Assembly (NCBI GenBank): GCA_030159075.1
Contig: BROG01000229.1
Location: forward strand, 1-64,000
Source of the DNA: Atrina japonica
Lineage: Eukaryota; Mollusca; Bivalvia; Pterioida; Pinnidae
Direction: 5' to 3'
Length of the DNA stretch: 64,000 nt
Positions 1 to 13,755 of the stretch are shown here, piece by piece. Below the pieces are notes generated by a model. That model did not search any database, had not been told where the DNA came from, and worked only from the letters and a program-made list of their open reading frames with translations. Within the stretch, counting starts at the first letter, position 1; every line of letters begins with the position of its first letter. A program made the translations under genes and the position numbers.

Positions 1-599
1 AAAACCCACTTGAAGGCCTGCTTTATGCAAGCTTTACATGAGTGTGATGTGGGGTTGCTGAGAAAAATGGGATGAAAAAATGTGTTATGGAAAGATGGAC
101 AGATGGAAGGAAGGACGAACAGACAAGGATTAAACAGCATACCCCCTCCTCCCTTGGAACGAGCCTATAAAAATCAGCTGCGGCAAGTGATAATACGCCT
201 GTCATCAACCCTGCAAATTTAAAAGGGAGTCAACAATCCTGCCATGATTTTTATGGCCAGTTATTGTGGCCATGATTTTCATAAGCAGCTATTTTGGCCA
301 TGGTACCTAGAAATTTGAGATGTATAATAGTCAAGGGGTTCTCAAGTAAGTGTGCAACATAGGAAACATTGCCTTAACTTTGAAAAATGGGGCTGCGCAA
401 AGCATCTACAGCAGGATATGACCGCATCGGGGTTCATTTGGAACAGTGTTGACATACAGTGACTGTGTACTAAGTTGCTGGACTCAAAGCAAGTGTGGGC
501 TTAATAAGGTGTTAAACACAATTATTTGCTTGACTAATGTCAGAATGTAATCAAAAGAAACAAACGCCATGAAAATCCAATAAAAATTTTTTAAAATTA
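1..599. other. No gene recognised
   Basis: AT-rich sequence without a convincing open frame, RNA gene or tandem repeat. The only long open frame, on the minus strand near the left edge, has no recognisable motif. Confidence 0.5.
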
Positions 600-762
600 C
601 AAATTTTGAAAAATTGCAATTTTGGCCCCTTTGACCCCTTATAACTCAGAAACGGTAAGAGCTAGGCAAAATCTGTAGAAATAATACTGAAAGCTGACGT
701 GAAGAAGAAAATCCCATCAAAATCGGATGAAAAATAAAATTTAAGAAATTAGCACAATTGTA

Positions 763-1010
763 AACCAAATTTCATTGAAATCATATAATGTTGAATTTTC
801 TCGCCTTTTTTGTCGTCCATTTGGAAAATGGCGGTCAACAAAAAATTTTCAACAACGGTTTTGAAGTGGCAACATCAATATCTATTTGGAAACCAAATTT
901 CATTGAAATCAAACAATGTTGAATTTTCCTGCCCTTTTTGTCGGCCATTTTGAAAATGGCGGTCAACAAAAAATTTTCAATATCGGTTTTGAAGTCGCCA
1001 CATCATGGCA
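763..1010 (+). repeat. 128-bp direct tandem duplication
   Basis: Two head-to-tail copies start with aaccaaatttcattgaaatca at 763 and 891. Both contain a tgttgaattttc phrase, the aaaatggcggtcaac phrase and a ttttgaagt phrase. They differ at scattered positions, so the duplication is not recent. Confidence 0.85.
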
Positions 1011-1593
1011 AACATTTTATCAATTTACATTTGACCTCTATCTTTCATAGTTTTGGAGTTAGAAGACGAAAAACATAAAAATTGAAAATTTTCTGTGAAA
1101 AAAGGGCAATAACTCCTACACAGGTTTTTGGATTGTCTTCACATTTTCAGGGTGGGTAGATCTTGATATGCTGAACATTTTTGCAATTTACACATGACCT
1201 CTATCTGCTACATTTTTTGAAATAAAAAATTAAAAATGCCAAAATTTTGAAAATTTTACAAAAAAAGGGCTATAATTCCGAGATGAGTTTTCCGATTTTC
1301 TTCAAAATTGCATGGCACGTAGATCTCATCAAGCTGATCACTTTTATCCTGTCAGATTTTTTATATCTGTAATGGTTTTTGAGTTTTTGGCCAAAAACTG
1401 TAATTTACCCCCATGTTCTATTTTTAACAACAGCGGCCATGTTGTTTGACCTGCGACATAGAAAATAACACATTTGAAACTAAATACCCTAGTGACGACT
1501 CATTTCAAGTTTGGTTCAATTTGGCCCAGTGGTTTTAGAGGAGAAGATTTTTGAAAGTTAGTTAACGACGGACGGACGCAAAGTGATTGCAAA

Positions 1594-1621
1594 AGCTCAC
1601 CCTGGCATAGCCAGGTGAGCT
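1594..1621. repeat. Inverted-repeat hairpin of a dispersed element
   Basis: agctcaccctggcatagccaggtgagct folds into a stem of about 11 bp with a short loop. It is the terminal hairpin of the surrounding repeat. Confidence 0.7.
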
Positions 1622-1699
1622 GAAAACTGGACGCCATCAAAAGACTGAAAGATTGTTGAGTATGGCGTAAAACAAAAAATAAAATCAAATCAAATCTGA

Positions 1700-1983
1700 C
1701 TTTTGTATGAAAAAGCACCGACTCACAAAGCACGCATTATGACCGAGTTTTTGGAGTCAGAGAAGGTTAAGGTCCCCCCACATCCTCCGTATTCACCAGA
1801 TTTAGCTCCCTGTGACTATTTTCTGTTTCCCAAACTCAAATAACATCTATTTGGAAAGAGAGATTGTTCGAGAAATGACCATGGATCTGCTGTTTATCGA
1901 CGGGTATGAACTGTGCTTCCAAAAATGAATTGACCGGCTCAGAATATGTATTCAGGCATACGTAGAATATTTTAATGGGCAGA
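1700..1983 (+). pseudogene. Mariner/Tc1-family transposase, 3' remnant
   Basis: Read in pieces, this stretch gives the C-terminal third of a mariner transposase. A block starting LLYEKAPTHKARIM matches the family's LLHDNA-type motif, with Glu where the second catalytic Asp is usual. The hallmark HPPYSPDLAPCDYFLFPKLK follows, then a stop. A further piece reads DRLRICIQAYVEYFNG, the family's usual C-terminal end. At least two in-frame stops and two frame changes show it is dead. Nothing of the N-terminal DNA-binding region was found and no terminal inverted repeats were located. This is an old, truncated copy with no function in the window. Confidence 0.85.
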
Positions 1984-2441
1984 ACAAATTAAAATAACCA
2001 AAACATTTGTAGTATAGGGGAAGCAATGCAAGTGACATTATTCTTGGAACATCACATAATGGGCCTGACAAATTTTGTCATCATTAAAGCAATAAAAATT
2101 GTATATGTTTGTAATTCATTGTCAAAATGATGAAAATATTACACAAACACTCCAGTGCGCAGCATGACGGGAATTCGAAAATATATCAATGGAATAAAAT
2201 CTATTATAGATATCATATAGATCCACATTTGTCTGTACCATGTGTGTAATATAATAGAAATGACAAAGACAAATGATTTAGATTGATATATACTATAACA
2301 AAAAGAGATATACGCAAGCATAAAATTCTTCAATTCCTATATATTCCTATTTTGCAAAAATTGCTCGAGAAATACAGTTACGCACTTAATTAACTTAGCC
2401 TTACATAGCCTGTTTGCATATGCATGCCACATTGTACCTGT

Positions 2442-2485
<44 letters not shown>

Positions 2486-5240
2486 AACGGAACAGGATGT
2501 CAGATCAAGTACACGTTGTAAAAGAAGAAAAAATTCGAAAATATGTTTTTATAAACACAGCTATTGCACTTTTAAGCTTTCCATTTACACAGTCAGAAAT
2601 ATATTAATTAATCTTGAGCAGCCACAGTATCAGAAGTACAATCTTTAACCCTGACAAGACCGAAACTTTTATTTAAATCAAAAGTTCATTTAACCAAATG
2701 TAATTGGTAATTTGACTTCGGCCTCGGCATTCCATTAAACTCAATCCCGGTTAAATTAGAGAGCTCTCCTCCACCTGAGTTGTCTGAAATGCAGATCTAC
2801 GAAATGTGGTAGACTTATAGATAACGACTTTAAGATTGTAGCCAAATTCATTGATTATGTAATAACTGTCAATGTGCAAAGGTTAATGGTTATTGATGTT
2901 TTATTAGTTATAGATGATATGAATACTGTAAATGTCATATAGCCCGAGACGGGTGGTCGACTACACGAGAGGAATCTGCATGGTTACAACTGATACAAAG
3001 ATCGGCTGCTGACAAGATTGTAGAGATTAGAGACATATAGGTCTGCTATAATAGCGCGAGGTAGGTAGGGCCTACATGTACCCTGATAAGAGTTCTTTTT
3101 CAGCTGTTGTATTCCCACTCAAGATTCAATTCATAATTAATATGAATTAAGGCAAAGCCTTGAAAGCGAGCGCAGCTTGGTCATTGTTTGGACAATTTTA
3201 AAAGTAAAACTTTTTAGTGAAATACCTATATGTATCGATACATTTGACAAATGTTAGTAATGATATGCTGCTCCACCGATAACACATTCAATCCAATAAG
3301 CATCCATGTCCCTAGTTATAAGCTTATAAGCACCCATCCCCTTTTTACACATGATAACGTACCTTTCCTAGCCAATTGACAAGGCAATGTAGACCACAAA
3401 AAAATGTAAATAACAGTTATCTCTAGCCCCATAAAACACAAGAATGTCAATAGGCGTCCACTGTATTAACTACAACAATTTTACCACTGGCCCTTTTAAA
3501 AAAAATAAGTTCTTTTCTTCAGTTTGACTATTGATTAGTTCCAATAAGTGCCCACATCTTTTTTTCTTTTTTTTTCGTAGGCGCTTATTGGGTAAAATAC
3601 TGTATTGGCAATAAGAGAAATATATGTAATGAGTGGCATTGTGCTACAGATCCCACATTTGTTTTTCTTGACACTTTGTCAAACTTTTATAAAGTTTCTA
3701 TGTTGCCTGTGATAAAGAAATAAATTTTCATAGATAAACAGAAATTCTGCACTTTATTTGACACTTCTTTCCACGTGATTATTGCATTAAGACAATGAGA
3801 CAACAGGCTGGTGGCAAGTGCAAACTACTGGTTTATATATAATGTATATATATGTTGCAAATTTTTGTCAAATTCTGATGGCTGATTTGATTAGCTAATG
3901 GGATAACTTTCATGAAATCCTGCTACCGCTGTTACAGTGAAAACTGTCCTTGGTCTTACTCATGCTTTCAAACCAGCAATATAGAGAGCCTAGGCTTTAT
4001 TTATCAGTGGTTAAACTTATTTGTCTTTGATCGCTCAAAATATGCACCAAACAGGAAAAAAATTAGGCAGAAAATTAGCCAATTTCATGTTCAACCAATT
4101 ATGAGAAAAATGAATCCATGGCTTAATGATTTATTGACTAATGACAGGATGAGCCCTGGTAAATATATCTGTATACTTAAAAAAGCATCAGAATACGAAC
4201 ATTGAACAAGATTCAAATGTATCACAATTATGAATGACCATTAAAGTGTTTTAAAACAATGCAATTCATTTTAATTATGAAATTTTGGATGCAGATTATG
4301 AACAATAGTAGAATTTAAACTGCAGAAGTAATGTAAACAACCAGATGTTGTTTTTTAAATGGAAAATACCATGATTTTTTCCTTTACTTAAATAAAAATG
4401 TGTTGATAATAAATATTGGTTTAAATCCAAATGATGAGTGGAAACAAGTATTCAGACACCATACGAAAACATAATTATAGTAGTTGTGAGATAGCAGTGA
4501 TATATTTTCTAACAATATCTATATATATTATAACAATAATGTTTAAATTTGAGAGAAAGAGAGAGAGAGAGACTTTTTCAGGATAACATTTTTTTCTAAT
4601 CTTCTATTTATGCTTTTCTCCTGCATATGTTACATTGAACAAATTTTGTTGATCGGTTCATGGTAAAGAAATGATCAATCTGTAATTGACAATCTGATGA
4701 CAAGTGTGGTGTCAATTTAAAAAGTCATTGGAGAAAACAAACAACTCCAGCAAGGACACGCACACTAAACATCTCTCTCCGTGCCTCCCGTGGACTACTG
4801 GAAATTTATTAGTAATCAAGCCAGAGCAAGCATGCAAGGTTGATCAGACTTATATGTTCTTGTTCTTTTTTGTTTTCTTTTGTTTTTGTTGTTTTGGTTT
4901 TTTTCAACCAATAACATGTTGAAACCTAATATCTCATTGTTCTGTAAATTTGCTGTTATAAGGTTGGGTGTACATGTACTAAAGTCGACTAAAATATTTA
5001 TCAGTTCCTCTTCAGATGTAATAATTATTTTTTCTTGAAATATGAATCATTTGGAATCAAAGTATAACAATGTAGATCTACAGTTAAATTGGTCACATAG
5101 AAATTCATTATATATAGAAGTAAGTAAGTTGTGTACCGGCATAAGATTCGTAATCAAATATTATGATACGTCAAAGAAGTCAAAAGGCTTAGTTCGATGT
5201 TTAACCAGTGATTCCAGTAAATTCATGGAGACCAAAATAT
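1984..5240. other. Non-coding AT-rich region with microsatellites
   Basis: Contains an (AT)n tract at 2445-2483 and a short GA tract near 4555. Several open frames up to 97 codons occur, for example 3912-4205 (+), but they show no family motif, no plausible splice context and no codon signature. I see no supported gene. Confidence 0.5.
2445..2483. repeat. (AT)n microsatellite
   Basis: Uninterrupted AT dinucleotides, about 19 units. Confidence 0.95.
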
Positions 5241-6433
5241 AGGCTACTGGAAGTAAAATAAAAATATCACAGCAAAATGATATGTATGTAGAGTAGCTAT
5301 ATTTTATTATAAAGTAAATAAAGTGCATTTTCTTTTCCTTTTGAGGGTAGAGGGGAGCTTTAAATTAAATTTTCATTTCAGATAATTATCCACTACTTCT
5401 TTTATCTTTATCTGATAATTTCTGTATAGCTATGGAAGTGTTAAAAACCTATATAGAAAGTTTGTATCGGTTAATTTATTTTCTACTGTAAATGTGTACA
5501 CAATTTTCAAAAATGTTTCTGCAGGATGACCGAGTTTCCTCCCCTTAGAAAGTAGCTAATCTGTCCTGTTTGTCGAAATTTACTGTCAACTTTTACGTCC
5601 GTAAACGTTGATAGTTATTATGTTAATGTTAATTCCATCATAATTTTTGTTAGTGAAATTGATTCCAAAATAATTCTACGTTAATAACCGAAAGTAAAAT
5701 TTAAAATCATACATGGTATGATACGAAAGAGTATTTCGATCTTCGTGAGAGAAACCCAGAAATGACCTCATGGGACTTGCAATAGTAGGACTCTCGTAAA
5801 CAAGATAATTGCAACATGAGTACAAAATTTAGGCCACTGGAAGTAAAATAAAAATATTACAGCAAAATGATATGTATGTAGAGTAGCTATATTTTATCAT
5901 AAAGTAAATAAAGTGCATTTTTTTCCTTTCCACTTTTTTTAGGGGAGAGGGGAGCTTTAAATTAAATTTTCATTTCATATTATTCACTTGTTCTTTTATC
6001 TTCATCTAATAATTTCTGTATGGCTATGGAAGTGTTAAAAACCTACATAGAAAGTTTGTATTGACTAATTTATTTTCTACTGTAAATGTGTACACAATTT
6101 TCAAAAATGTTTCTGCAGGATGACCGAGTTTCTTCCCCTTAGAAAGTAGCTAATCTATCATGTTTGTCGAAACTTGCTGTTAACTTTTACGTCAGTAAAT
6201 TGATAGTCTTTCATTTGAAGTGTTAACAGTTACTATGTTAATGTTAATTCCATCATATTTTTAGTGAGTGAAATTGATCCAAAATAATTCTACATTAATA
6301 ATCGATAGTAAAATTTAAAATCATAGGAGACGTCGAGAGAGTATTTCGATCTCCCTGAGATCAACCCAGAAATGACCTCATGGGACTCGCAATAGTAGGA
6401 CTCTCAAAAACAAGATAACTGCAACATGAGTAC
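5241..6433 (+). repeat. 590-bp direct tandem duplication (two copies)
   Basis: Copy 1 (5241-5830) and copy 2 (5831-6433) both begin agg-C/T-YACTGGAAGTAAAAT and end gcaacatgagtac. Alignment runs throughout with substitutions and small indels. Copy 2 has an extra ttcatttgaagtgttaac-type stretch near 6205. Neither copy holds a sustained open frame. Confidence 0.9.
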
Positions 6434-9165
6434 ATCTCAATATTCTCAAAAATAAACAATCAGAGTATTTTTTTAAAATACTTATTTTGAAATTAACAAG
6501 TTAAGAAATATCCGATGTCTGGCGCGAGTCCAACCATCCAACGTAACTGAGCATGTCGGGTTAGGACAGCCATTAACGCCCTTGGTCGGAACTCTTCATT
6601 TCTGGTAGGTAAAAAATGTCGTCTGCTTGGAGACGCTGTTAACCAGTTTTTAAAAATCTGGTATGCGATTAATAAGGATTATTTGCCTTCGTATTATTTT
6701 TTAAAATTTTTTCATGGTGTGATATATGATCACAAATTTTGTTTTTGACCTTCTCGATAAAAATGCAATATTCAACGCGAACTTGACCCGGGACTGATAG
6801 ACGAAAGTTTTCTTGCTCATAGTATTGTAAATTTGACCTATTTGTACTTACACATACGCATTACCATAAAAGCTTGCTCTGCGAGCGGCGCTCGCTATAA
6901 TTTTATTCTATTTAAAGGGGCAAAATTCTCCTATTTTACAGCTTAGATTGATTATTGTAACAGTTCCCGGACGATTTAAAAATATGGGTATAATTAGAGG
7001 GATTTCGCTGAAAATTTTCCTACATGTAGTCTGCTTATACAATCTAAAAAAATGTATGGCAGCCAGACATTTCAGAACATAATTTTTAATAGATTGTTAC
7101 ATCAGTTTATCTGTGTTCCTCCCAATTTTCATTTTCACACACTGGGGGAAATGGTGTCATGACGGCATGAGAAAAAATTAGATTATTAACATTTTAATTC
7201 AAACAAAACACATTATGGATATAATTATACTAATATAAAATTGCTCACTCCTAATAATTAATATATAAATTTTGTCCACTTCACTCTTTGTTGAGACTAA
7301 AGGAATTCATTAAACGTAACCGCCCGGGATCTGTTACAGTTGTGACGGTTGTGATTTGAATGTAATGACTTTTGATTGAGGAGTTCATGCCCCCGTAAGT
7401 TTTTGTTCTTCTGCATTTCTCTGCATAATACACAGTCATTATCAGTTTGAGAAATGATTAATCTTCATTAATCTACAGAAATTACAAATCACGTAACCTC
7501 CTTTTTGTTCTCAGTGATCTTTGTCAAAACTACAATACTATAAAATTAATAAAATTACATACATGTATATTTCGAGTCTTTATAATTGTTATGATAACAG
7601 CATTCAGTCTACAGTCATTCCTTCTAGCATAACCTTAAATGGGTTATGACATCAGTGTTCCAGTTAAGCTGCGTATTTGTGTATTTTACGCATAAAAATT
7701 AAATGGATACACAAACAAATTAAAATCCCTGCGTAAGTTACCCAATACAAATCAAAACTGAAGCGTAAAATTGAACACATTGGATCTGAAATCTGCTGAG
7801 AGATAAAATATTGAGTTCACTTGTTCTGAATAAATCTTGGTCATAATGTGTGTTAAAGCTCTGTAGTGATAATGCAGTTAAGCTGACACAAACCCAGATA
7901 TATAAATTGTGGACTTACATTGTACAGACGGTTAAATACAGATTACTTTATGGTACTTTAGCAACCAAATCTTTATAGTAAAATGAATGGCAATCGTAAT
8001 ATGGCAACAGAATTGGAAAATACCCACTTGACAGAAATTTTGTGGGTAAAAATTCCCACTTGATTTGGAAATGATGGGTAATATACCCAAGTGCTCAGAA
8101 AGTTATCTGGAGCGCAGTGACACATATGATAATTTCTCATTATTTCAGTCATGTTGTTACTACTCTCTCAAACAGAGACTGAGAAATGAGGAGGCTGCCA
8201 TTAATTAGATATGTAAAATAAACAACAGTATTGATTAAATCTTCCAAACTTTGACCTGCACTACTAATTAAAAATGGCTGACTCTAATGCATCAGGCCTA
8301 TTGGCAACCCCCACTAGCTCTGTAAAGAGTCACAAACTTTGGAATGTCTTATCCATTCATTTTCTGCAAAGAAATATCCCACTTGAACTTATAGTAATAC
8401 ATGTATGTGGTAGTACTGAATATATGAATATTATACTACGTTGAACTTGACTAGGGTCATTTTGACTATGACCTTTTTGTATGTACATGTACAAAGATAT
8501 CTGAGAAAGACACAATGTAGATACTATCTCAAAAGAATTATCATAAAAACCATTGTTTCAATATTTCAAGGTCACAGGGTCAAATGTCAAGGTCATAGTC
8601 ACCTAAGTAAATGGAAATTATTACATTTACAAAATGTACAATGTATTGTAAACTTTTTCATATTTTTGACTGCTTCATAAGAACCAATTGCAAATTTGAT
8701 AGCAATAACCCCATGTGCTGCTGCATACACATACAGTATACTGTATACAAATGAAAAAGGGGTTAGTACTGCTAGTACCCACAGGGGATTTCAAAAGAGG
8801 CCAAATTGACAAAAAGTTCTACACCTTTTAAGATCTTATCTTGAACAAGTGATAAGCTGAGCATCTTCATATACAGTGGAACCTGTCTATAAAGGCCACT
8901 CAAGGGAACAAACAAAAATGGCTATTATGGACAGATGGTCTTTATAAAGAGGTTAATCCATTATAAAGAAGTTGAAAAAGGTTATAATAAGCAGGTGCAC
9001 TTTATGCAAAGGTATCCTTTAATACAAGTTTGACTGACTTTTTTTTCTGTATGACTTTAAAGCTGAGTATACATGTATATATCAATTACGTGTACATGTA
9101 TGTACATTCAAATTTACTGCACTTATTCATACGTGTAAGTCATGAGAGATGATTATGATGAATGC
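6434..9165. other. Non-coding region with dispersed repeat pieces
   Basis: No gene supported. Around 8436-8608 there are repeated tgacctt/aaggtca phrases (caaggtcacagggtcaaatgtcaaggtca type) of a kind frequent in molluscan repeats. From 8871 there is one end of a cctgtctataaaggccac-type MITE, without a matching second end. Confidence 0.45.
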
Positions 9166-9362
9166 ACAGTAAAACCTCTTTATAATGCCTCTCATTTCAT
9201 ATGACACCTCGCTTTAGTTGTACGCCACCATTTTTGAATGTCAACTTTTCCAATATTCCCAATAACTTCAAGGTTAAGGTTTCCTTCAACCTATCACCAA
9301 AGCCTTTAATAATGGCACATCAGGACAGAACTAATGTTGGCAGTATAACAAGGTTTTACTGT
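9166..9362. mobile_element. MITE, cagtaaaacct family
   Basis: A non-coding element of about 197 bp bounded by inverted termini: acagtaaaacctctttat on the left and aaggttttactgt on the right. The same termini bound the element at 28361-28535, and single ends occur at 13739 and 63963. The open frame running through it has no recognisable domain. Confidence 0.7.
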
Positions 9363-9735
9363 AATATTATTTCATTTATACATGTAGTTCACACATTATG
9401 GATATTGATCTTAATGTCTCTGGTGGCAATGTGTACAGCAGGCAAGATAATCAGCTAATATATATGTAATTTTTTGTTTATTATTTAATCAATAAATGAA
9501 ATATATAGAGTAAAAACCATAGAAAACATTCATTCTAGCTGTTTGAAGTATATACCACAATCTGATGTTGTATCACACTAAGCTAGGAACCATACATCAG
9601 TGTACATGTGTTACTTAGCTTACCACACTCTGATGTTGACCCAGAGTATAATGTCGTATGTGGCAGAAGCCAGTTCTGTTTATTTTTTATGAAAAATATT
9701 TCTATGTAAAACAAGATGACTATTTCTCTTTGTAG

Positions 9736-9913
9736 TACAATGTATAATGATGACAAGAGAAATGTTGACAGTCACAGAGACGATTGATCTTAGCTGTCGT
9801 AGAATGATTCGTATTACATCCTGCAAGCAGCTGTTCTATCTGTTGATGCCATGCTGTATTGTGATCATGGTATACTTGTACCTAACATCACAGTATTACA
9901 CACAGAGACCTAG
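9736..9913 (+). CDS. Putative first coding exon, type II membrane anchor
   Basis: A pyrimidine-rich acceptor (tttctctttgtag) precedes it and a good donor (CCTAG|GTAAGC) follows. From the ATG at 9747 the frame is open to the donor for 55 codons. The peptide has a basic stretch (RRMIRITSCKQ) followed by a hydrophobic span, LFYLLMPCCIVIMVYLYL, then a polar tail. That is the layout of an N-terminal signal anchor of a Golgi or secretory type II enzyme. It lies upstream of, and on the same strand as, the GH20 exons. Some animal hexosaminidases do have an N-terminal anchor, so it could be the 5' end of that gene, but no linking exon was found. A glycosyltransferase or an unrelated gene is equally possible. 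Confidence 0.45.
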
Positions 9914-10553
9914 GTAAGCATTCTTCACATACGTGTTTTAGCTTATACTAACTCCTAGTTGTATTACTGTTACACACACACACTCACACATATATACAGT
10001 ACAAACGTGGTGTTTATTCTGTCAAACACTCTACACCGTGAAAATGATGACAAAAACACCAAAAAACATTGTGATTCTCTTTCTAACTGTAGTTTAATCA
10101 TAAACAAAATTTCACTCTACACTATGGCGGCACATTTCTTTGACATCGAGAAACTGTGACACTGTAAGCTGAAGCGTTTTGGATTACACTTCTCCATGGG
10201 GTGCCTAGGTTAATTAACTATCACTACAGCCTCGCACCCTACAGGTAATAAACAAGATGTAAACTAATTGTTGTTAATCGTACTACTACTAAAATTATGA
10301 CATGAAACATTGAAAGTTACAACAACTTCTTTTCCGAGAGCTTTAAAATTGATTTGCAAAATTATCCCAAGCAGACCAAGTATGCTTGATGTGCTGATCA
10401 TCGTTGGCTGCATGATAAACTTTGACCTTGATAGCAACTGTTCTGTCTTGAAAAAGAACTTGTCAGATTAACTTTACTTACATTTGATTTCCGATAGAAA
10501 TTACACAAATTATCCTGTATTACATAGGTGGTCATAGTGGTGTAGTTAAACGT

Positions 10554-10600
10554 AACTCACTCACTCTCACTCACTCACACTCACTCACTCACTCTTACTC

Positions 10601-10640
<40 letters not shown>
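10554..10640. repeat. (CTCA)n/(CT)n microsatellite
   Basis: Irregular CACT/CTCA units passing into a pure CT tract. Confidence 0.95.
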
Positions 10641-10641
<1 letters not shown>

Positions 10642-10745
10642 AAATCGAAAATGTTGACAAATATTTTAGTAGTTTTAACTGTTAACTTAACTAAATTTTA
10701 CAGTGTTTATCTTATTCAAAATACAATTTAATACTAATGATTGCA

Positions 10746-11021
10746 ATGCCTGCTACCGGTCAAAGTTCCTCCAGTGTGTTTGACCACATTATGTTTTAAA
10801 ATCCTTCAGCTGCCCTGTGAATCAGAGACCTTCAATATGCCTGCTTCCGGTCAAAGTTCCTCCAGTGTGTTTGACCACATTATGTTTTAAAAATCCTTCA
10901 GCTGCCCTGTGAATCAGAGACCTTCAATATGCCTGCTTCCGGTCAAAGTTCCTCCAGTGTGTTTGACCACATTATGTTTTAAAAATCCTTCAGCTGCCCT
11001 GTGAATCAGAGACCTTCAATA
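10746..11021 (+). repeat. Minisatellite, three copies of about 92 bp
   Basis: Three nearly identical units start atgcctgct at 10746, 10837 and 10929 and end ccttcaat. Each contains an internal 7-bp inverted pair, ggtcaaa...tttgacc. The very low divergence suggests a recent expansion. Confidence 0.95.
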
Positions 11022-12883
11022 TGATTCTGCAGAGTCAGGATTTCCATTTCAAATTAGAGGATAAATCAAGGATAAATAAATTTTCGAAAAAACAAAGAAA
11101 ATATATTGAACTTATACTGCAAATGATCGGTTTACAGTTGTAATTTTACGATAAATCACAACTTTCTTTTACCAGTAAGTTGAAAAAAAAAATCAAGTGC
11201 AATGAAGAAGTCAATGCAACATCACAAAATTCTGACGTAAATTACTATGACATCACAATCTGGCACTGTAAAAATTTCTTCTGGCTGAAGAATTGTGATT
11301 GTGTATGCATTCAGGTGTTAATGTAGTGATTGAAGTGAGCAAAATATAACAACTGAATTATTCAGGTTAAGAGAAAAGTATGCTTAACCTACGTGCAGTT
11401 AAATGTGATACTAGTAGCAGAGGTATAGGATGAAAGATATGACACTTACTGTAACTCAGTAGACCCTTTAGCAGTAACTGTTGTTCTGTGACAGTCTTCC
11501 GGTTGGCAAAATGATAGAGGTACCTGCAAAAAATTAGACATTGCTATAGTAACTGATTGTTTCTTGGCGTCATTTTCTGGGAATCAGTATCATTTTGCCA
11601 AATGGAACACTAGCAAAGTCACAGGACCGCAGATGGGATTTTTAAGATACAAGTTAAGAGTACGTATACACATAAATTTATGACCTTGAAAATGGTTCCA
11701 GGCCCCTCTTCTGCCAAATCTCACTTCATTACAGTTTTTAGGCTTTAGCTCAGTGGTGGCATATTTCTATCATCTTTCAGAAGTTTTGACGCCATTAGAA
11801 CCAGTGGACCAGTTTAATCAAACCCCATGTGAAACTATTTAAAGTTTGTGAGTGAAAAGGAGTTATGAAAAAAAAATGACAAAAAGTTTTAATATGATTG
11901 AGATCAAGTTTTGAGACTGATAAAGAAAGACAATTTATTTCTTAAAGTGCACCCCAAAGGATATATACAACTTTTTCAAAAATTGGTAGTTTGTGATGCA
12001 AAAATGTATTTGTTGAAAATTTGAATTTGATCCAAAGTCTCATTTTGGAGATACAAGCCGACAAAGTTGTTTTTTTTTTTTATCTGCGGGAAATCCAATC
12101 AATAGAAAAATCTGAAAACTTCTAATGGTCGTCACATCATCCAAGGAACACCTGGGACAATAGCCATTGGCTGGTATAGAGAAAGTGGGCGAGTTTTCTA
12201 GTTCAGAATCCAGTTTGGAAGATGATTTATATACTCAGTCCTGAAGTGACGATGAAAGAGATTCTCCTGATAATTACGATGTTAAGTTTTATATTTACAA
12301 TAAAATATAATTTATTCAGTGGAGAGTTGTGTGCTAAATATGTCTTTATTATCACTGCTGGGTATAGAAATACTGGCGTCCGGTGTTTCTCAACTATTTA
12401 GCTGTTGTGTACAATACCCCATATACATAAACTCTCAGATGTTGTCATTTTGGCATTTACCTCTTTTAATCCCCATTGATGTTGGGGAATCACTTACAGT
12501 GAGACAACACGTAAAATAAAACGTTAGATTTAGAATAGCGGACATTTGTAAATAAACTTGTTATCAATAGGAGTTCCGAACAGCATATGTTAAAATAGAT
12601 GTGTGACAATTCTTTTGCATGCGTTTGACAAATGTACCACTGTTTTTACAAAAGTGTATAAAATAATTAAGTCACCTAAAATTCAAACCATCCATTGCCA
12701 TATCAGTGGTCAGTAAAATCCACGATAAATTAACAACTAGTCAAAATCTACATAGTTATTAATATCTCTCTTTCTCTCTTAAACAGTTTTATATCAATTG
12801 TTAATATATAGATGTAAATGTCATTTACGGGTGAGTTAAAAAATGCATATACCCAAATTTAAACGTAGTGTTTATTATCTGTT

Positions 12884-12921
<38 letters not shown>

Positions 12922-13755
12922 CTCTGTTTTATTCAGCAACTTTTACTACAAAATATTTAAATATCTATTTATCTATTTTACATTACATCAGCAACATATG
13001 TAACACTTTTTAAGTGGAACTATGAAATTAAGAATGAAATTCTGCCGTTCAGGTTAATGTTCTGTTATTTTTTTTGGTTTTTTTTTTGGGGGGGTTAATT
13101 TTTGTTAAAAACATTTATATGAAATATTTTGACATAGTTTGATAGAAACTGTCATAATTTACAATACAACATGCATTTTGATGCAAACGTACTAGCAATA
13201 ACAGATACATTTTTACTGTGTAGTATTTCTAAATTAGTTAATTTTTGTGAAATGTATAAAATATATTATAACAGAATAGAAATGTAATAGTAAACTAAAT
13301 ACAATACATTTTGAACCGAAAATAAGGAAATTCAATAAGAAAGATTCTATTTGGTGTTTTATAAATTAATTTATTAATTCATTTTTTTTTTAATCATTTA
13401 TTTATTTACTATTTATTTATCTGTTTATTTATTTACTTTATCTCGGTACATTTTTTTTAAATAATGTGTTAGGAAATGCAATAATTCACTGTTAGTTGTT
13501 TAAACATGTCTGCTTATAAGCTACATCTAAAACCGAACAGATTTAAAAATCAACATGTAATGATATTGTGAATCTAGTTCACAACTGTCTTTAAGGTATC
13601 TTTTTATCTTTGGGAAATTTGTGAACAGCAGGACCTGTTTTGATGTATTTCGGTACCTGGCTACAACACACCGAATAATCTGTAGATTGCAGCCAAGTGA
13701 CTAGAAAAAAACTGGCCTTTATAAACAGGTTTTACTGTATGTATGTATGTATATA
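11022..13755. other. Non-coding region, microsatellites and a MITE end
   Basis: No gene supported. It holds a (GA)n tract at 12884-12918 and a TTTA-rich stretch around 13365-13440. A MITE end, ggcctttataaacaggttttactgta, finishes at about 13739, just before the outer retroelement. An acidic, serine-rich reading near 12193-12290 is interrupted by a stop and was not accepted as coding. Confidence 0.45.

Larger units (their letters stand above)
600..1627. repeat. Dispersed molluscan-type repeat ending in a hairpin
   Basis: Low-complexity, A/T-rich sequence with recurring phrases (tttcattgaaatca, aaaatggcggtcaac, gggctataattcc). It ends in gacggacggacgcaaagtgattgc followed by a perfect-stem hairpin at 1594-1621. 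I recognise this 3' end as a family that is very common in bivalve genomes. No coding capacity is visible. The left boundary is not defined by the sequence. Confidence 0.5.

Noticed and set aside
3912..4205. 97-codon plus-strand open frame with several Cys
   Set aside because: No recognisable motif, no splice signals and no similarity I can name. Such lengths are expected by chance in this much sequence.
12190..12295. Acidic Ser-rich coding-like stretch, perhaps a transposase N-terminus
   Set aside because: Interrupted by a stop, very short, and no downstream transposase domain found.
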